Positions 34,243-46,978 are shown, counted from the first letter of the stretch. The stretch is 64,000 nucleotides of DNA from Camellia lanceoleosa (GCA_025200525.1 CM045763.1:153952246-154016245), one strand, 5' to 3'. Numbers and translations are program-made. The notes: generated by a model from the sequence alone, not told the origin.

Positions 34243-36567
34243 TGTAACAACCCTCACTCTATTCTAATCATGCTTGCATATATTACATGATCTTGTCTTA
34301 ATATGATGCGGTTGCAAGCCTTGATTTGTTTTTCTTAAGCGTTTCTTGCATGTTTTGTCCTTTGTCTGGTGTGCGTTTGGCCGAGGTCATCTTAAGCCTA
34401 GGTTACACCCGTGGACCTGTTGCACCTCGGATCACCTTGAAACCACTTTGGTTGGGCTCCACCTCTACCCTGGCATATTGGCTGAGATGTCATCATCTAG
34501 GCTGAGGTGTTCATCACCAAGGCCGAGATGTGTATTATCTAGGTCGAGATGCTGTGCTTGCACCTAGTGACCTTGTTCCTGGATGGGTATGACCTAGACC
34601 GAGGTATGGCACATCTAGGTGAAGGTGTGGCACATCTAGGTGAAGGTGTGGCACAGCTTAGTCAAGTGTCGTCCTTTCAAGCGGATGTCATTGTTCCCTC
34701 TACTTGCCGAAGCCTTGTCCTAGCCGAGATCATTGAATTGCCAGAGTGCCCATGCCGTTTATCTCGTTGAACACGCTTTGTCATAGCTTTGTCTTGTCAA
34801 TCAGTCACCTTTTTTAGGTAACCCAATCCGGTAGCGCCACGTGTCTGAGCTAAGGGTTAAGTCAGCCGACAGACCTAGAAACATATCATTTTGTATCAAA
34901 TCTTGCCTTTTAGAAAGAGAAGCTCTAGGAGGAGAGGAAGAAGAAGTTCTTGAGAGAAGAGTAGACTTCCAAGCTTGATCTTTGGTGTTTGAGCCATTAG
35001 ATTCGTGTCTTAAGGTTAGAATCTTAACCTACTCTTGTTGTTCTTATTGATCATCTAGATGCATTGCATGATCGAACCTGTTTTGCATGCCATGCATTGA
35101 TTTAAAGTTGATTTTAGAAAGAGAAAATAGTGTTCATATTTTCTTCAAGAAAAGTCTTGTTTTGATCCGAAAGTTTATATCAAGAATCATGTTTTTGTGT
35201 TTGTTCTCGTAAGATCTTCAAATATGGGTACCTCGGGTCCATGTTTTCGAACTCATAGCATGAAATCCCAGATTTTGTAATAGCAGGTTATGATCTTTGC
35301 ATTCATCTTCTTCATGTTCATGCTTTTAATGTTCGTCATGTTCTTTAAGAAACGGAAACCCAGATTTTCCCAACTTCATTCCCTTGAATGCGGCCCTCGG
35401 GACCACACCTCGGCAAGGAGGTGTGGGACCTCGACCAATACTTGGTTGGTGCCCAGCATATTTTCTCGAGGTGAGAAACAGTGTTTTGCTTTGGTTTGCC
35501 TTGACTCTGAAAAGAATGCCGAGGTCATTTGCATTCATGTAAAGCTTGTTTGAAAGTGCATTCAGTACACTTTGTTATGTGCTTGTAGGCCTTGGATCCT
35601 TGCTTAAAACCCCGACGTTTGCAGAACTAGGTGAGTGGTATTTTTAATAAAGCTATGTTATAATGTTTTGATGAGCTTTGCCTTGCTTTATTTTGAAAAG
35701 TATTTGTTGAGCATGAATGATTGTCCCTATTTTGGTGTGTCGAGTATTAGCTTTGGTTTTAATGGAACCCTTGACAGTCTGTACGTGCTAGGGGACTACA
35801 AGCATTTGTAGCACAACCCTTGACAGTCCATACATGCTAAGGGACTATAAGCATTTGTAGCACAACCCTTGACAATCCGTACGTGCTAGGGGACTATAAG
35901 CATTTGTAGCATAACCCTTGACAGTCCGTACGTGCTAGGGGACTATAAGCATTTGTAGCACAACCTTGTAAATGTCATCCCTCGAACTTGAAAGCCTTTG
36001 AAGACTTTGATTGATGAAGCTTGAAAGATTTGTTGAATGAACTTGATTTGTCCCATGTTTTGTTACAACTAGGTTTATGTATCGTTTTGTTAAAGATCTC
36101 GAGTGGTATTCATGCAAACCCATTATTACTTGTACCATTCACTGAGTATCCAAGCTCACCCTCTCTATATATATGTAGGTGATGAGCAGGACGGCAGTGA
36201 CGCCTAGATGTGTTTTGCCGATGTGTTTCGGATTCGTGTTTTGCAACATCTTGAAGATCATGCTTCTTGACTTGTAGTTAAATTCTTTTGTATATGTCGG
36301 CTTGAGAAGCCTGTTGGTCAAGATGTAACATGTATTCTATTTTGCTTATATTCAAGTTGTAAAGCTATGTAAAGATGTATGCCATTTTATTTGACTTATG
36401 CACAGCTCTTATGGACTAATTAGATTTGTATATATATTGCTTCCGCACAGGTTAGCCCCATATGTAGTACTCTGGTTGTGTGTGAATTTTGAAAGTTGGC
36501 CTTCGGTAATCTCGGGTTACTGGCCATCACGGCACCATTCTACTAGGGACGGGATGGGGTTATGACA
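34243..36567 (+). repeat. 3' LTR of the complete gypsy element
   Basis: Close copy of the 5' LTR, ending GGGGTTATGACA. It has four 49-bp repeats (35769-35964) and a duplication of the GTGAAGGTGTGGCACATCTAG unit near 34615-34650 that is single in the 5' LTR. This explains most of the 22-bp length difference. Confidence 0.96.
35769..35964 (+). repeat. 49-bp tandem repeat, four copies, 3' LTR
   Basis: Copies start at 35769, 35818, 35867 and 35916. The copy number equals that of the 5' LTR, but the substitutions lie in different units. Confidence 0.95.
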
Positions 36568-36572
36568 TATTT

Positions 36573-38100
36573 GTGATAACTTACGCAATTTTTAGGAAAT
36601 CACTTTCGCCAATTGTCAAAACTTATGCAATTTTGTTAGTAAAAATGGTCTCCATGGACTTACTCGTATTTCTGATCAATTACGCATTGTTTGGCAAATC
36701 ACTTATGTCAGTTGTGAAAACAAGTTGGCATCATCAGTAAGTTGTTGAAAATTTGTAGGAACAAACTTATGCGTCATTTTGTGTTAACCATCTTGAATTT
36801 TGTAACACAACTTACGCAAATTTGGGAAAACTTACACAATTTTGTGAAATTAAAGTGAACTCCAAAGACTTGTATTTTTCATGATTTACGCATTTTTAAG
36901 GAAATCACTTACGTAAGTTATGAAAACTTATGCAAATTTTTATTGTTAAAAATTTTTCTGAATAAACTTAGGCGCCATTTTATGTTATCCACCTTGAGTT
37001 TTATGAATAAGGCTTACGTGACTTTGTGAAAACATATCCACTTTTATCAAATAAAAGTGTTCTCCAAAGACTTACTCATAGTTGTGATCCCTTACGCATT
37101 TTTTTTATAAAAAAAATCACTTATATAAGTTGTGAAAAGTTGCGCAATTTTGTGAAATAAAAGTGTTCTCGAAGGACTTACTCGTATTTCTGATCAGTTA
37201 CACATTTTTTGGCAAATCAATTATGTAAGTTCTAAAAACTGACGGCATTTTGTATGATTCAAAATTTTTAGGAACAAATTTACGCTTCCTTTTCTACAAT
37301 CCATCTTGGGTTTTGTAACACAACTTACGCGACTTTGTAAAAACTTAAGCAATTTTGTGAAATAAAAGTGTACTCTCAAGACTTCCTCTTATTTTTGTTC
37401 ACTTATGCATTTCTCTTTTTGGAAAATCACTTAAGTAAATTGTGAAAACTTATCGAAATTTTGTGATGTAAATGTGTTCTCCAAGGACTTACTCGTATTT
37501 CTAGGAACTTATGCATTTATTTGGGAAACCATTCACGTCAGTTATGAAAACTTATGCATTTTTGTATTGTTGAAAATGTTTACGAACAAACGTACGCATC
37601 ATTTTTTGCTATCCACCCTGAGTTTTGTGACACAACTTACGTGACTTTGTGAAAACATACATAATTTTGTGAAATACAAGTGTTCTCTGAAGATTTACTC
37701 GCAATTTTGATTAGTTATGCTTTTTCGTTTTTGGAAAAACACTTACGTAAGTTGTGAAAACTAACAAAATTTTGTAATGTATTATGGAAGGACCTACTCG
37801 TATTTGTAATAATTTACGCATTTTTTTGGGAAACCATATACGTGAGTTGTGAAAACTTACGCTATTTTGTGCTGTTGAAAATTTATACGAACAAAGTTAC
37901 GCATCATTTTGTGTTATCGACCCTGAGTTTTGTGACGCAACTTACATGATTTCGTGACAACTTACGCAATTTTGTGAAATAAAAGTGTTATCGAAAGACT
38001 TATTCGTACTTTTGATCACTTACTAACTTACCCATTTTTGAGAAATTTATGCGGCTTTCTGAAATGACTTACTTGATTTCTAAAAACTTATGCATGTTTG
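36573..38100 (+). repeat. Satellite array, segment 3a, higher-order zone
   Basis: The landmark CCACCTTGAGTTTTGTAAC recurs at 36788, 36989, 37302, 37613 and 37918, that is 201 then 313, 311 and 305 bases apart. Between landmarks lie two units marked AAAAGTGTTCTCCAAAG. The repeating block is thus usually three monomers of about 102 bp. Confidence 0.85.
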
Positions 38101-39757
38101 TGTTATTCTAAATTTTTGGTGACAAACTTACGAGTTTTTGTGTTCACTTACGCATTATTGTAAAATAATTTACGTGATTCGTGAAAACATATGCATTTTG
38201 TGTTGTTTTGGATTTATAGGAAGAAACTTACCCATATTGGTGAAAATTTATGCATTTTTGTCAAATCACTTAGCGATTTTTATGAAAACACACCTATGTC
38301 GTGCAATTACTTATGGGATTTGTGAAAACTTACTTATTTTTGTGTTGTTTTAAACTTTAGATAACAAAGTTACGCATTTTTGTGAAACTTGCGCATTTGG
38401 TGAAATCACATACAAAATTTGTGAAAACTGACTCATTTTTGTGTTGTTCTAAACTTTTCATAACAAACTTAAGCATTTTTGTGAAAATTTTCACATTTTT
38501 TGAAATCACTTACGTAATTTGTGAAAACTTACTCATTTTTTGGTTGTTCAAAACTTTTGATGTGAAAACTTACGCATTTTCCTAAACACTTGTACATATT
38601 GTGAAATCACTTACGGAATTTGTAAAACCTTACTCGTTTTTGTATTATTCTAAACTTTTGATAACAAACTTACGCATTTTTGTGAAAATTTATACATTTT
38701 GTGAAATCACCTTCGGAATTTGTGAAAACATACTCATTTTTGTGTTCTAAATTTTTGATGTGAAAACTTACGCATTTTTGTAAATATTTGCACATAATGT
38801 GAAATTACTTATGGAATTTGTCCAAATTTACTCATTTTTGTATTGTTCTAAATTATTTAAAACAAACGAATCCATTTTTCTTAAAACTTGCGCATTTTGT
38901 GAAATCACTTACGGAATTTGAGAAAACTTAGTTATTTTTGTGTTGTTCCAAACTTTTGATAACGAACTTAGGCATTTTTCTGAAAACTTGCTCATTTTGT
39001 GAAATCTGTTACGGAATTTATGAAAACTTATTGATTTTTGTGTTGTTCTAACCTTTTGATAACAAAATTAGGCATTCTTTTTTGAAAACTTATGCATTTT
39101 GTGAAATCGCTTACGAAATTTATGAAAATTTACTCATTTTTGTATTGTTCTAAACTTTTAATAACAAACTTACGCATTTTGTGAAATCAGTTATGACGTT
39201 TTTGAAAACTTACTCATTTTTGTGTTGTTCTAAAGTATTTGAAATACACTTACTCATTTTTCTGAAAACTTACACATTTTGCGAAATCACTTAGAAGATT
39301 TGTGAAAACTTGCTCATTTTTGTATTATGCTAAAATATTTGAAACTCCCTTATGAATTTTTATGAAAACTAGCGCATTTTGTGAAATTACCTACGGGGAT
39401 TATGAAAACTTACTTACTTTTTGTGTTGTTCTAAATTATTTTAAACACACTTATGCATTTTTGTGAAAACTTACGCATTTTGTGAAATTGCTTACGGAAT
39501 TTGTAAAAACATCCTCATTTTTGTGTTGTTCTAAACTTTTCATAACAAACTTACATATTTTTGTGAAAACTTACGCATTTTAAGAAATCACTTATGAATT
39601 TTGTGAAAACTTACTCATTTATGTATTGTTCTAAATTATTTGAAATAAACTTACATATTTTTGTGAAAACTTATGCATTTTGTGAAATCACTTACGGAAT
39701 TTATGAAAACTTATCTATTTTTGTATTGTTTTAAACTTTTGAGAACAAATGTACGTA
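38101..39757 (+). repeat. Satellite array, segment 3b, 100-bp monomers
   Basis: The landmark GTGTTGTTCTAAAC recurs at about 38441, 38541, 38642, 38741, 38841, 38941, 39041 and 39142, a 100-bp step. The next interval is 80. Each monomer consists of five 20-bp pieces resembling TGAAAACTTACGCATTTTTG, the fifth being TGTTGTTCTAAACTTTTGAT. Confidence 0.93.
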
Positions 39758-40871
39758 CACTACAAGAAAAAACACATTTGGCGACTAAATTTTTAGTCAC
39801 TAAAAGTCAATTTTTAATCGCCAAAAGTCGGTTTTTAAGTTTTCTCGACTAAATTTTTTAGTCGCCGGTTTGGTTGCTGGAAATCGGTCGTGAAAGGTAT
39901 TGGCGACTAAAAGATTTTTACTCGCCAAAAACCAAGTCTGTAGTGACTAAAACTTTGGTCGCCAATAGTGAATTATTTTTTTTAAAATTATACATTTGCC
40001 GACTATTTTTTTAGTCGCCAATACTCAAGCTTTTGGCGACCACACATTTTAGTCGCCAAAAGCTTATTTCTGAAAAAAAAAAATTACCCCTCTGCTCTTC
40101 CGAAGTTTCGAACCATGATTACACCTTATACAACACACTCATTCCACTACGCCTCCATAACACCATATGATTATATATGCAACATATATTATTTATATAC
40201 TACATAAACCCGTATTAATATAAAAGTATATATATAAACATAATTATTTTTTATTAAACATAATTTATTTAAAAATAAATTATTTAGCAGAAAAAAAAAG
40301 AGACCACTTTTGGCGACTAAACATAATTTTAGTCGTCAATTCTATACTTTTGGCTACTAATTATTTTTTAGTCGTTAAAAAATAAATTTTCCGCGCTAAA
40401 ATTACCACTTTTGGCGACTAAAGTTGTTTTTAGTCGCCAAAAAAGCTCGCTTTTGGCTACTAAACATGTTTTTAGTCGCCGAAAAGCTCACTTTAGGCTA
40501 CTAAATTTTTTTCAGTTGCCAAAGGGCCTTACTTTTGCCTACTAAAATGTTTTTAGTCGGTAAAAGCCTCACTTTTGGCTACTAAACATGTTTTTAGTCG
40601 CCAAATGCCTCACTTTAAGTTACTAAATTTTTTTTAGTCGCCAAAGATCCTTACTTTTGGCTACTAAAATTTTTGTAGTCAGTAAAAGCCATATATTGGC
40701 GACCAAATACATTTTTAGTCGCCAATACGTATACATTTGGCGACTAAATTGTTTTAATCGCCAAAAGTCTTCACTTTTGGCTACTAATTCCATTTTAGTC
40801 GCCGAAAATGCTACTTTCAGCGATGAAAGGAGATTTTTTAGTTGCCAATTCTGCTTTTTCTTGTAGTGGTA
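39755..40871. mobile_element. Non-autonomous CACTA (EnSpm) transposon, TSD gta
   Basis: The element spans 39758-40868 (1111 bp). It starts CACTACAAGAAAAA and ends with its exact 14-base reverse complement. The 3-bp duplication gta flanks it (39755-39757, 40869-40871), as expected for the CACTA superfamily. The interior holds many copies of TTTTGGCGACTAAA and TTTAGTCGCCAAAA facing each other, the kind of subterminal repeat that CACTA transposases bind. 40080-40305 is unrelated AT-rich filler. There is no transposase frame, so it depends on a partner elsewhere. Confidence 0.95.
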
Positions 40872-41596
40872 TTTTTGTGAAAACTTGCGCATTTTGTAAA
40901 ATAAGTTACAGAATTTCTGAAACTTACTCATTTTTGTGTTGTTCTAAACTTTTAATAACAAACTTACGTATTTTTGTGAAAAGTTATGCATTTTGTGAAA
41001 TCAGTTACGGTATTTGTGAAAACTTATTCATTTTTGTGTTATTCTAAAGTATTTGAAACACAATTACCCATTTTTCAAAAAACTTATAAATTTTGCAAAA
41101 TCACTTATGAGATTTGTGAAAACATGCTCATTTTTGTGTTATTCTAAAATATTTGAAACACCCTTACGCATTTTTATGAAACTTACCCATTTTTTGAAAT
41201 TACTTACGGTATCTGTGAAAACTTACTTATTTTTGTGTTGTTCTAAATTATTTGAAACACATTTACGTATTTCTGTGAAAAATTATGCATTTTGTGATAT
41301 CATTTACAGATTTTTTGAAAAACATATTGTTCTAAATTATTTGAAACACAGTTACGCATTTTTGTGAAAACTTACGCATTTTGTAAAATCACTTACGGAA
41401 TTTGTGAAAACTTACTCATTTTTTTGTTGTTCTAAACTTTTCATAACAAACTTGTGCACTTTTGGAAAAACTTACACATTTTGAAAAATCACTTATGGAT
41501 TTTGTTAAAACTTACTCATTTCTGTGTTGTTCTAAATTATTTGAAATACACTTACGTATTTTGGTGAAAACTTCTGCATTTTATGAAATCACTTAC
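40869..41596 (+). repeat. Satellite array, segment 4
   Basis: 100-bp monomers continue without change of orientation after the CACTA element. It ends at the solo LTR, whose TSD cttac is part of the satellite word CACTTACG. Confidence 0.92.
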
Positions 41597-43517
41597 TGTG
41601 ACGCTCCAAATTTCTAGCCCAAATGATAATACAACAACCATGGCTCTTTCAAGGAAAATCGAATATAAATCTCCAAACTTATATTAAATGATACAATAGT
41701 TCTTTATGGAACAATACATTAATCTAACAACAAGTAAATAAACAAATAACTACCCCCAAGGGTTTACAAGTTTCCAAGGCTTGAGCCTGGTTATACAAAA
41801 TGGTTATTCAAACCCACATACATATAGCCCTTGGCTTACACACAAAGTCACAGCAAAATGAGCGTCTCGTACTCTCAACACACATTTCCTCGCCTTTAGT
41901 TAGGCGGCATCACCACATCTTTTCCTGCACAAAATCCGGTAGGGTGAGCGTAAAGCCCAGTAGGAAGTCCTTAACAAAATATATACATTTTATACAAGTC
42001 TCAAGAAATGAAATGCACATGCCATGCTATGCCCTTTTTGAAGATAAATCACATTTTCATCTTTTGAAAATTATCATGCTCAATGATGTCATGCAATTTC
42101 AATTGTTCAAAGCTTAACAATTTATTTCAAGGGAGGCAAATACGACTCTAGTAATCCCTATATCGGTGTCTGCAAGTAGACTATACAAGTACTACCAAAT
42201 TGTCATTTTTACCTGTATTAACCAGAAGGATCGACACCTATCCGCGCGGGTTTTCGGTCTTTCACCCCAGACTCTAAGGCCAACTTATTCAATATCATCT
42301 ACACCACCTATCAAGACTTACGAATGTATTTACCGCAAAACCATTCCATGAAAACTTGTTTCTCAACATTCTTTTCTCAATGCACGTTTTCAAATCAACT
42401 TTCAAAGTTTAATTTAATCAAATGAATTGATATGCCAATTTCACAAGATGAATATAAATACTTTTATTCCAATTCATCATCTAAAGAATAACACAGTTCC
42501 CTCTTCTCAAGTATCCTCAACAACTAGTTATTTCAAGACTATTTCAATGTTTTGAAAAATAATTTCCAAAATGAACAACAATTCTCATATTCCCTGAAAT
42601 TCATCATTTATATAAATATAAATAAGAAATTTTCCAAACATCTATTTATTTTGACACACAAAATAAATATATCAATATCATTCATGGATTTTCAGTCTCC
42701 TTTAAAAAAAATCCCCAAATTCTAGGTTTTCTCACCAAAACTATACAACTCAAATCTTTTGAAAGAAAACTTTCCAAAATCATCTTTTCTTCAATCAACG
42801 AAGATCAAAACCCATAAGATCATTTTAAAAAAACAAGAGACAAACCCACTTTCAAAATCGCTTAAATTCTTGAATCAACAATCAATTTTCAAAGCTATCG
42901 AAAGATGATTTCGAAAATCATATAGATCTTGCAAATATATATATATATATATAACTCTAAGAAAATCCATACCCCAAGTTTTGAAAAATAAATGAGATGA
43001 AACCCCCAAAATCAATGGTGTCGAAACTCGATCTTCACTGCACACAACGAAGCCCTCGAGATGATAACCCACTTTGATGAAGAAGCAATGGCAAAACTCA
43101 AATGGATCTTGAGAAATCAAGATTTTTTATCTGGTTTGTGTAGAGAAATGTAGAGAGAAGGGAGAGGAAATGTTTTCACAGAGAGATATACAAAAGTGAT
43201 ATGAAATATCAGAGTCACGAACTGATATTGCATGGTCCGCTCGAGCGTGGAAAGCCCCACTTGAGCATCGAATATACTTTTCCAGTACTTTTGCAGACAG
43301 GTCAAACTTCTGGAACCAAACCTTCTCCGCTCGAGCGGACAAGCAACTTCTAATGCATTTTGTATTTTTGCTTCGGGGGCGCTGCCCCTCAACCCCACCT
43401 GGGCACTACCCTAGGACCTGCCAAGGGACGCTACCCCCTGGACCCTCGTGAGCTGACTAAGCAGCTCGATCCCCGACATACTTAGTGAAGTGGCAAAACT
43501 GGGATCGCTACACTTAC
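41592..43517 (-). mobile_element. Solo LTR in the satellite, TSD cttac
   Basis: LTR 41597-43512 (1916 bp), flanked by cttac at 41592-41596 and 43513-43517. It reads right to left: on the minus strand it starts TGTAGCGATCCC and ends GGAGCGTCACA. It has the CTCACC-type module (about 41925-41965), the conserved box (42163-42266), a TA run (42932-42953) and a CTCGAG cluster (43229-43340). No conserved hairpin was found in it. Confidence 0.96.
43229..43340 (-). repeat. CGCTCGAGCG-type motifs in LTR U3
   Basis: CCGCTCGAGCGTGG, CCACTTGAGCATCG and CCGCTCGAGCGGAC occur within about 110 bases, near the outer end of the LTR. Confidence 0.7.
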
Positions 43518-43607
43518 GAAATTTGTGAAAATTTACTCATTTTTGTATTGTTCTAGATTTTTAATAACAAACTTACACATTTTTGTACAAACTTATGCAT
43601 TTTTGTG
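43513..43607 (+). repeat. Satellite array, segment 5
   Basis: One monomer left between two LTR insertions. Confidence 0.85.
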
Positions 43608-44027
43608 TAAAGTTCATTACCTACTGAGCTTTTGCTCACCTCCAAACTAACAATTTTCAAAAAATGAAGCTAAAGTGCTCCCTAAACGAAAGTTTGGATT
43701 GAAGAACACTTTTGGACATGAAAGCTTGTGACGAATCAAGTTTTGCTTGTGCTAGAGACAGTTCTCTAAATTACTATGTGTAGTTGGATAATTTCTTATA
43801 ACGCGGATAAAGAAATTTTTGTTGAATCTTTCCTTACTTGTGGAACTATTTTATTTTTGGTTGTAAGTGTAACGAACAATCATTGTAAAGTTTTGGAAAC
43901 AGCTCAAAATAGAAGGAATGTTGTTTATGTTACATCCTTCTATATGGTTTTGTTGTATTGCCTATTTTGTATTGGTAATGCCTAGAAGAGGAGGGGAACA
44001 TGAGGGTGCGTTTGTCAGGGTGTTACA
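43608..44027 (+). repeat. LTR 3' fragment in the satellite
   Basis: It ends GTGTTACA like the plus-orientation gypsy LTRs and starts with TACTGAGCTTTTGCTCACC, the truncated counterpart of the CTCACCCTAT module. The outer (5') part of the LTR is missing. Satellite sequence borders both sides. Confidence 0.7.
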
Positions 44028-45715
44028 TGAAAACTTACTCATTTCTGTGTTGTTCTAGATTTTTGAAATAAACTTACACATTTTTATGAAAGCTTGTGCA
44101 TTTTCTAAAAATTACTTACGAAATTTGTGAATCTTCCTTATTTTTGTATTTTTCTATACTTTTGATAACAAATTCACATATTTCTATGAAAACTTGAACA
44201 TTTTATGAAATCACTTACAAAATTGGCAAAAATTTACTCATTTCTATGTTGTTCTAAATTATTTGAATCAAACTTTTGCATATTTGTAAAAACTAACGTA
44301 TTTTGTGTAATCACTTACGAAATTTGTGAAAATTTACTCATTTTTGTGTTGTTTTAAATCTTTGATGTGAAAATTTATGCATTTTTTTTTTTTTTTTTGA
44401 AAACTTTCACATTTTGTGAAATCACTTAGGGAATTTGTGAAAATTTACTCTTTTTTTTTTTGTTGTTCTAAATTTTTGATTTGAAAACTTGCGCATTTTT
44501 CTTGAATATTACGCATTTTGTGAAATCAATTACGGAATTTGTAAAAACTTACTCATTTTTGTGTTGTTCTAAACTTTTGATGTGAAAACTCACGCATTTT
44601 GTGAAATTAGTTAGTGAAAAATTATTCATTTTTGTGTTGTTTTAAACTTTTAAGTGAAAACTTATGCATTTTTATGAAAATTTACACATTTTGTGAAATT
44701 ATGTACAGAATTTATGAAAACTTACTTATTTTTCTGTTGTTCTAAACTTTTGATATAAAAACTTCAGCATTTTGTGAAAACTTACGTACTTTGTGAAATC
44801 AATTACGAAATTTATGAAAACTGACTTATTTTTTTGTTGTTCTAAACTTTTGATGTGAAAACTTACTCATTTTTGTAAAAACTTACGCATTTCGTGAAAT
44901 CACTTAAGGAATTATTGAAAACTTACTTATTTTTGTGTTGTTCTAAACTTTGAGTGAAAACTTATGAATTTTGAGTGAAAACTTACGCTTTTTATGAAAT
45001 CACTTACGAAATTTGTGAAAACTTATTCATTTTTTTTTTATTGTTCTAAACTCTTGATGTGAAAACTTACACATTTTGTGAAATCACTTATAGAATTCAT
45101 GAAACTTTACTCATTTTTTTTGTCGTTCTAAACTTTTGATGTGAAAACTTATGCATTTTGTGAAATCACTTAAGGAATTTGTGAAAACTTACTTATTTTT
45201 GTGTTGTTCTAAACTTTTGATGTGAAAACTTACGTATTTTGTGAAAACTTACGCATTTTGTGAAATTACTTGCGAAATATGTAAAAATTTACTCATTTTT
45301 CTATTGTTCTAAACTTCTGATCTAAAAACTTACGCATTTTTGTTAAAGCTCACGTATTTTGGGAAATCACTTACAAAATTTGTAAAAACTTATTCATTTT
45401 TGTGTTGTTCTAAACTTTTGAAGTGAAAACTTACACATATTTGTGAAATAACACATTTTGTGAAATCGCTTACGAATTTTGTAAAAACTTACTCATTTGT
45501 GTGTTGTTCTAAATTATTTGAATCAAACTTACGCATTTTGTAAAATCACTTATTGGATTTGTGAAACTTACTTATTTTTTTGTTGTTCTAAATTATTTGA
45601 AACACAGTTACACATTTTCTTAAAAACTTGTATATTTTGTGAAATCACTTACAGAATTTGTGAAACCTTTTGCATTTTTGTGAAAACTTTTCCATTTTTA
45701 TGAAAATACTTACAC
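44028..45715 (+). repeat. Satellite array, segment 6
   Basis: 100-bp monomers, with frequent 80-bp variants in which one 20-bp piece is missing. Many copies read CTAAACTTTTGATGTGAAAAC in place of the GATAACAAAC type. The last recognisable piece ends near 45715. Confidence 0.92.
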
Positions 45716-45937
45716 GAATATTATATAATCTATTATTTTAATGGTTTTATAGCGATCCCGATTTTCCTTTTACTGTTTAATCGTATTTCGGACTCGGTTC
45801 CGTGGAATTGGTTGTTGTATATATCTTGTGTCATCCTTTAATTCCCTATGTTTGAATTTTAGGATGTGTTGGGCGTGTTTCGAACAGGTAGGTTGAGGTT
45901 TGGTCTCAAGTGTTGTTGCCCAGATTTTTGGTGTTAC

Positions 45938-46292
45938 GCTCAAGCGGGTCAGTCTGCGCTCGAGCGGAGTTCGTTTCTTTGGTGGTACGCACGAGCGGGT
46001 CTTATTGCGCTTGAGCGGGGTTTACACACTCCCAGTATTTTGTGCCTCTATAAAACTTATGCAGGTGTGTTTTTCACGCTCGAGCGGGTCGCGCTCGAGC
46101 GGGTATGTTGGCGCTCGAGCGGGTATTTTGGCGCTCAAGCGGGTAGTTCATTGTTTGTAAAAGAACTGGGAGAGGAGAATCTACGCTCGAGCGGACTGGT
46201 TTTCACGCTCAAGCGGATGTGTTTTGTTTTTGTGTCTTGGCACTCGAGCGGGCCTTCTTGCGCTCGAGCGTCATGTTCTACGCTCGAGTGAG
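45938..46292 (+). repeat. Cluster of CGCTCGAGCG motifs in LTR U3
   Basis: About fourteen copies of GCTCGAGCGG or near variants (CTCAAGCGG, CACGAGCGG) in 355 bases. They include a tight run near 46076-46143 with TTGGCGCTCGAGCGGGTATT repeated. The palindrome CGCTCGAGCG is the consensus. Confidence 0.8.
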
Positions 46293-46978
46293 AGAGTCGT
46301 ATATCAGTTGGCAACTGGGCATTTTTTAATCACTTTTTTACATTTCCTTTCTCTCTCTTACTTTCCCAAAATCGATTTTGAGAGCTCCTCTCTCTAGAAC
46401 CTACCTTCTCTCTAAGGTTTGATCTAGTTAGAGTGACCTTCTACCTTAGTTCCTTTGCAAAAGTCGTAGAGCTTGGTGTGGGCTTCTTATCAATCTGAAA
46501 AATTCTTGATTTGGAGCATTTCGAATTTCTTCATCATCTCCATTTGGGTTCATCTCTTGAGGTAAGGATAACTACTCATTCTTATGGTCTTTGACTTAAA
46601 TTGTTGGTCATTTTGATAATGTGTGGAAGTTGGGAAATTTTGGGACTTAGGTTTTCAAAATGTATAAAGGGGGTTTTGTTATTTTGATTCTTGAACATGT
46701 ATTTTGGGTCTCAAAATGGTAGTATTGTGTTGGTTGTCGATATTTGAACCTTTGGGTTAATATTGAGAAATGTGAGAGAAAGCCCTAATTTGTGCATAAA
46801 TTAATTTGTATAATTAATTTGAGAAAATTATGGGTTTATTGAAATTGAGTTGAATATAATGAAAATGGTTCATTATGAGATGAGATTGTGGAGTTGGATT
46901 TATTAATCGCTCACTTTTGAAAATATTGATTATTTATCTGTTGATGAATTTATTATCTGTTTAGAAATAATTGCTTTA

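Larger units (their letters stand above)
27262..36572 (+). mobile_element. Complete Ty3/gypsy chromovirus with both LTRs, TSD tattt
   Basis: Element 27267-36567 (9301 bp), flanked by tattt at 27262-27266 and 36568-36572. It has two LTRs (2303 and 2325 bp), a primer site, one gag-pol frame and a polypurine tract. The LTRs look highly similar by eye, with scattered substitutions and small indels, which suggests a fairly recent insertion into the satellite. Five in-frame stops make it non-autonomous as it stands. The C-terminal integrase tail ending in a chromodomain places it with the Tekay/Del-type chromoviruses. It is a different subfamily from the other three gypsy copies. Confidence 0.97.

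Noticed and set aside
38101..39757. CRISPR-like regular spacing of repeats
   Set aside because: There are no unique spacers. The whole 100-bp unit repeats, so it is a satellite, and the context is plant DNA.
40623..41367. Several lysine/phenylalanine-rich open frames in CACTA and satellite DNA
   Set aside because: They result from the 20-bp AT-rich repeat lacking stops in one frame. No conserved protein feature is present.
43776..43985. 69-codon frame in the LTR fragment
   Set aside because: It is hydrophobic by AT-richness only and ends just before the LTR terminus.
45866..46291. 141-codon frame rich in ALER and RSSG
   Set aside because: The peptide repeats are the CTCGAGCGG motif array read in frame. 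It sits in LTR U3 with no start context or homolog.
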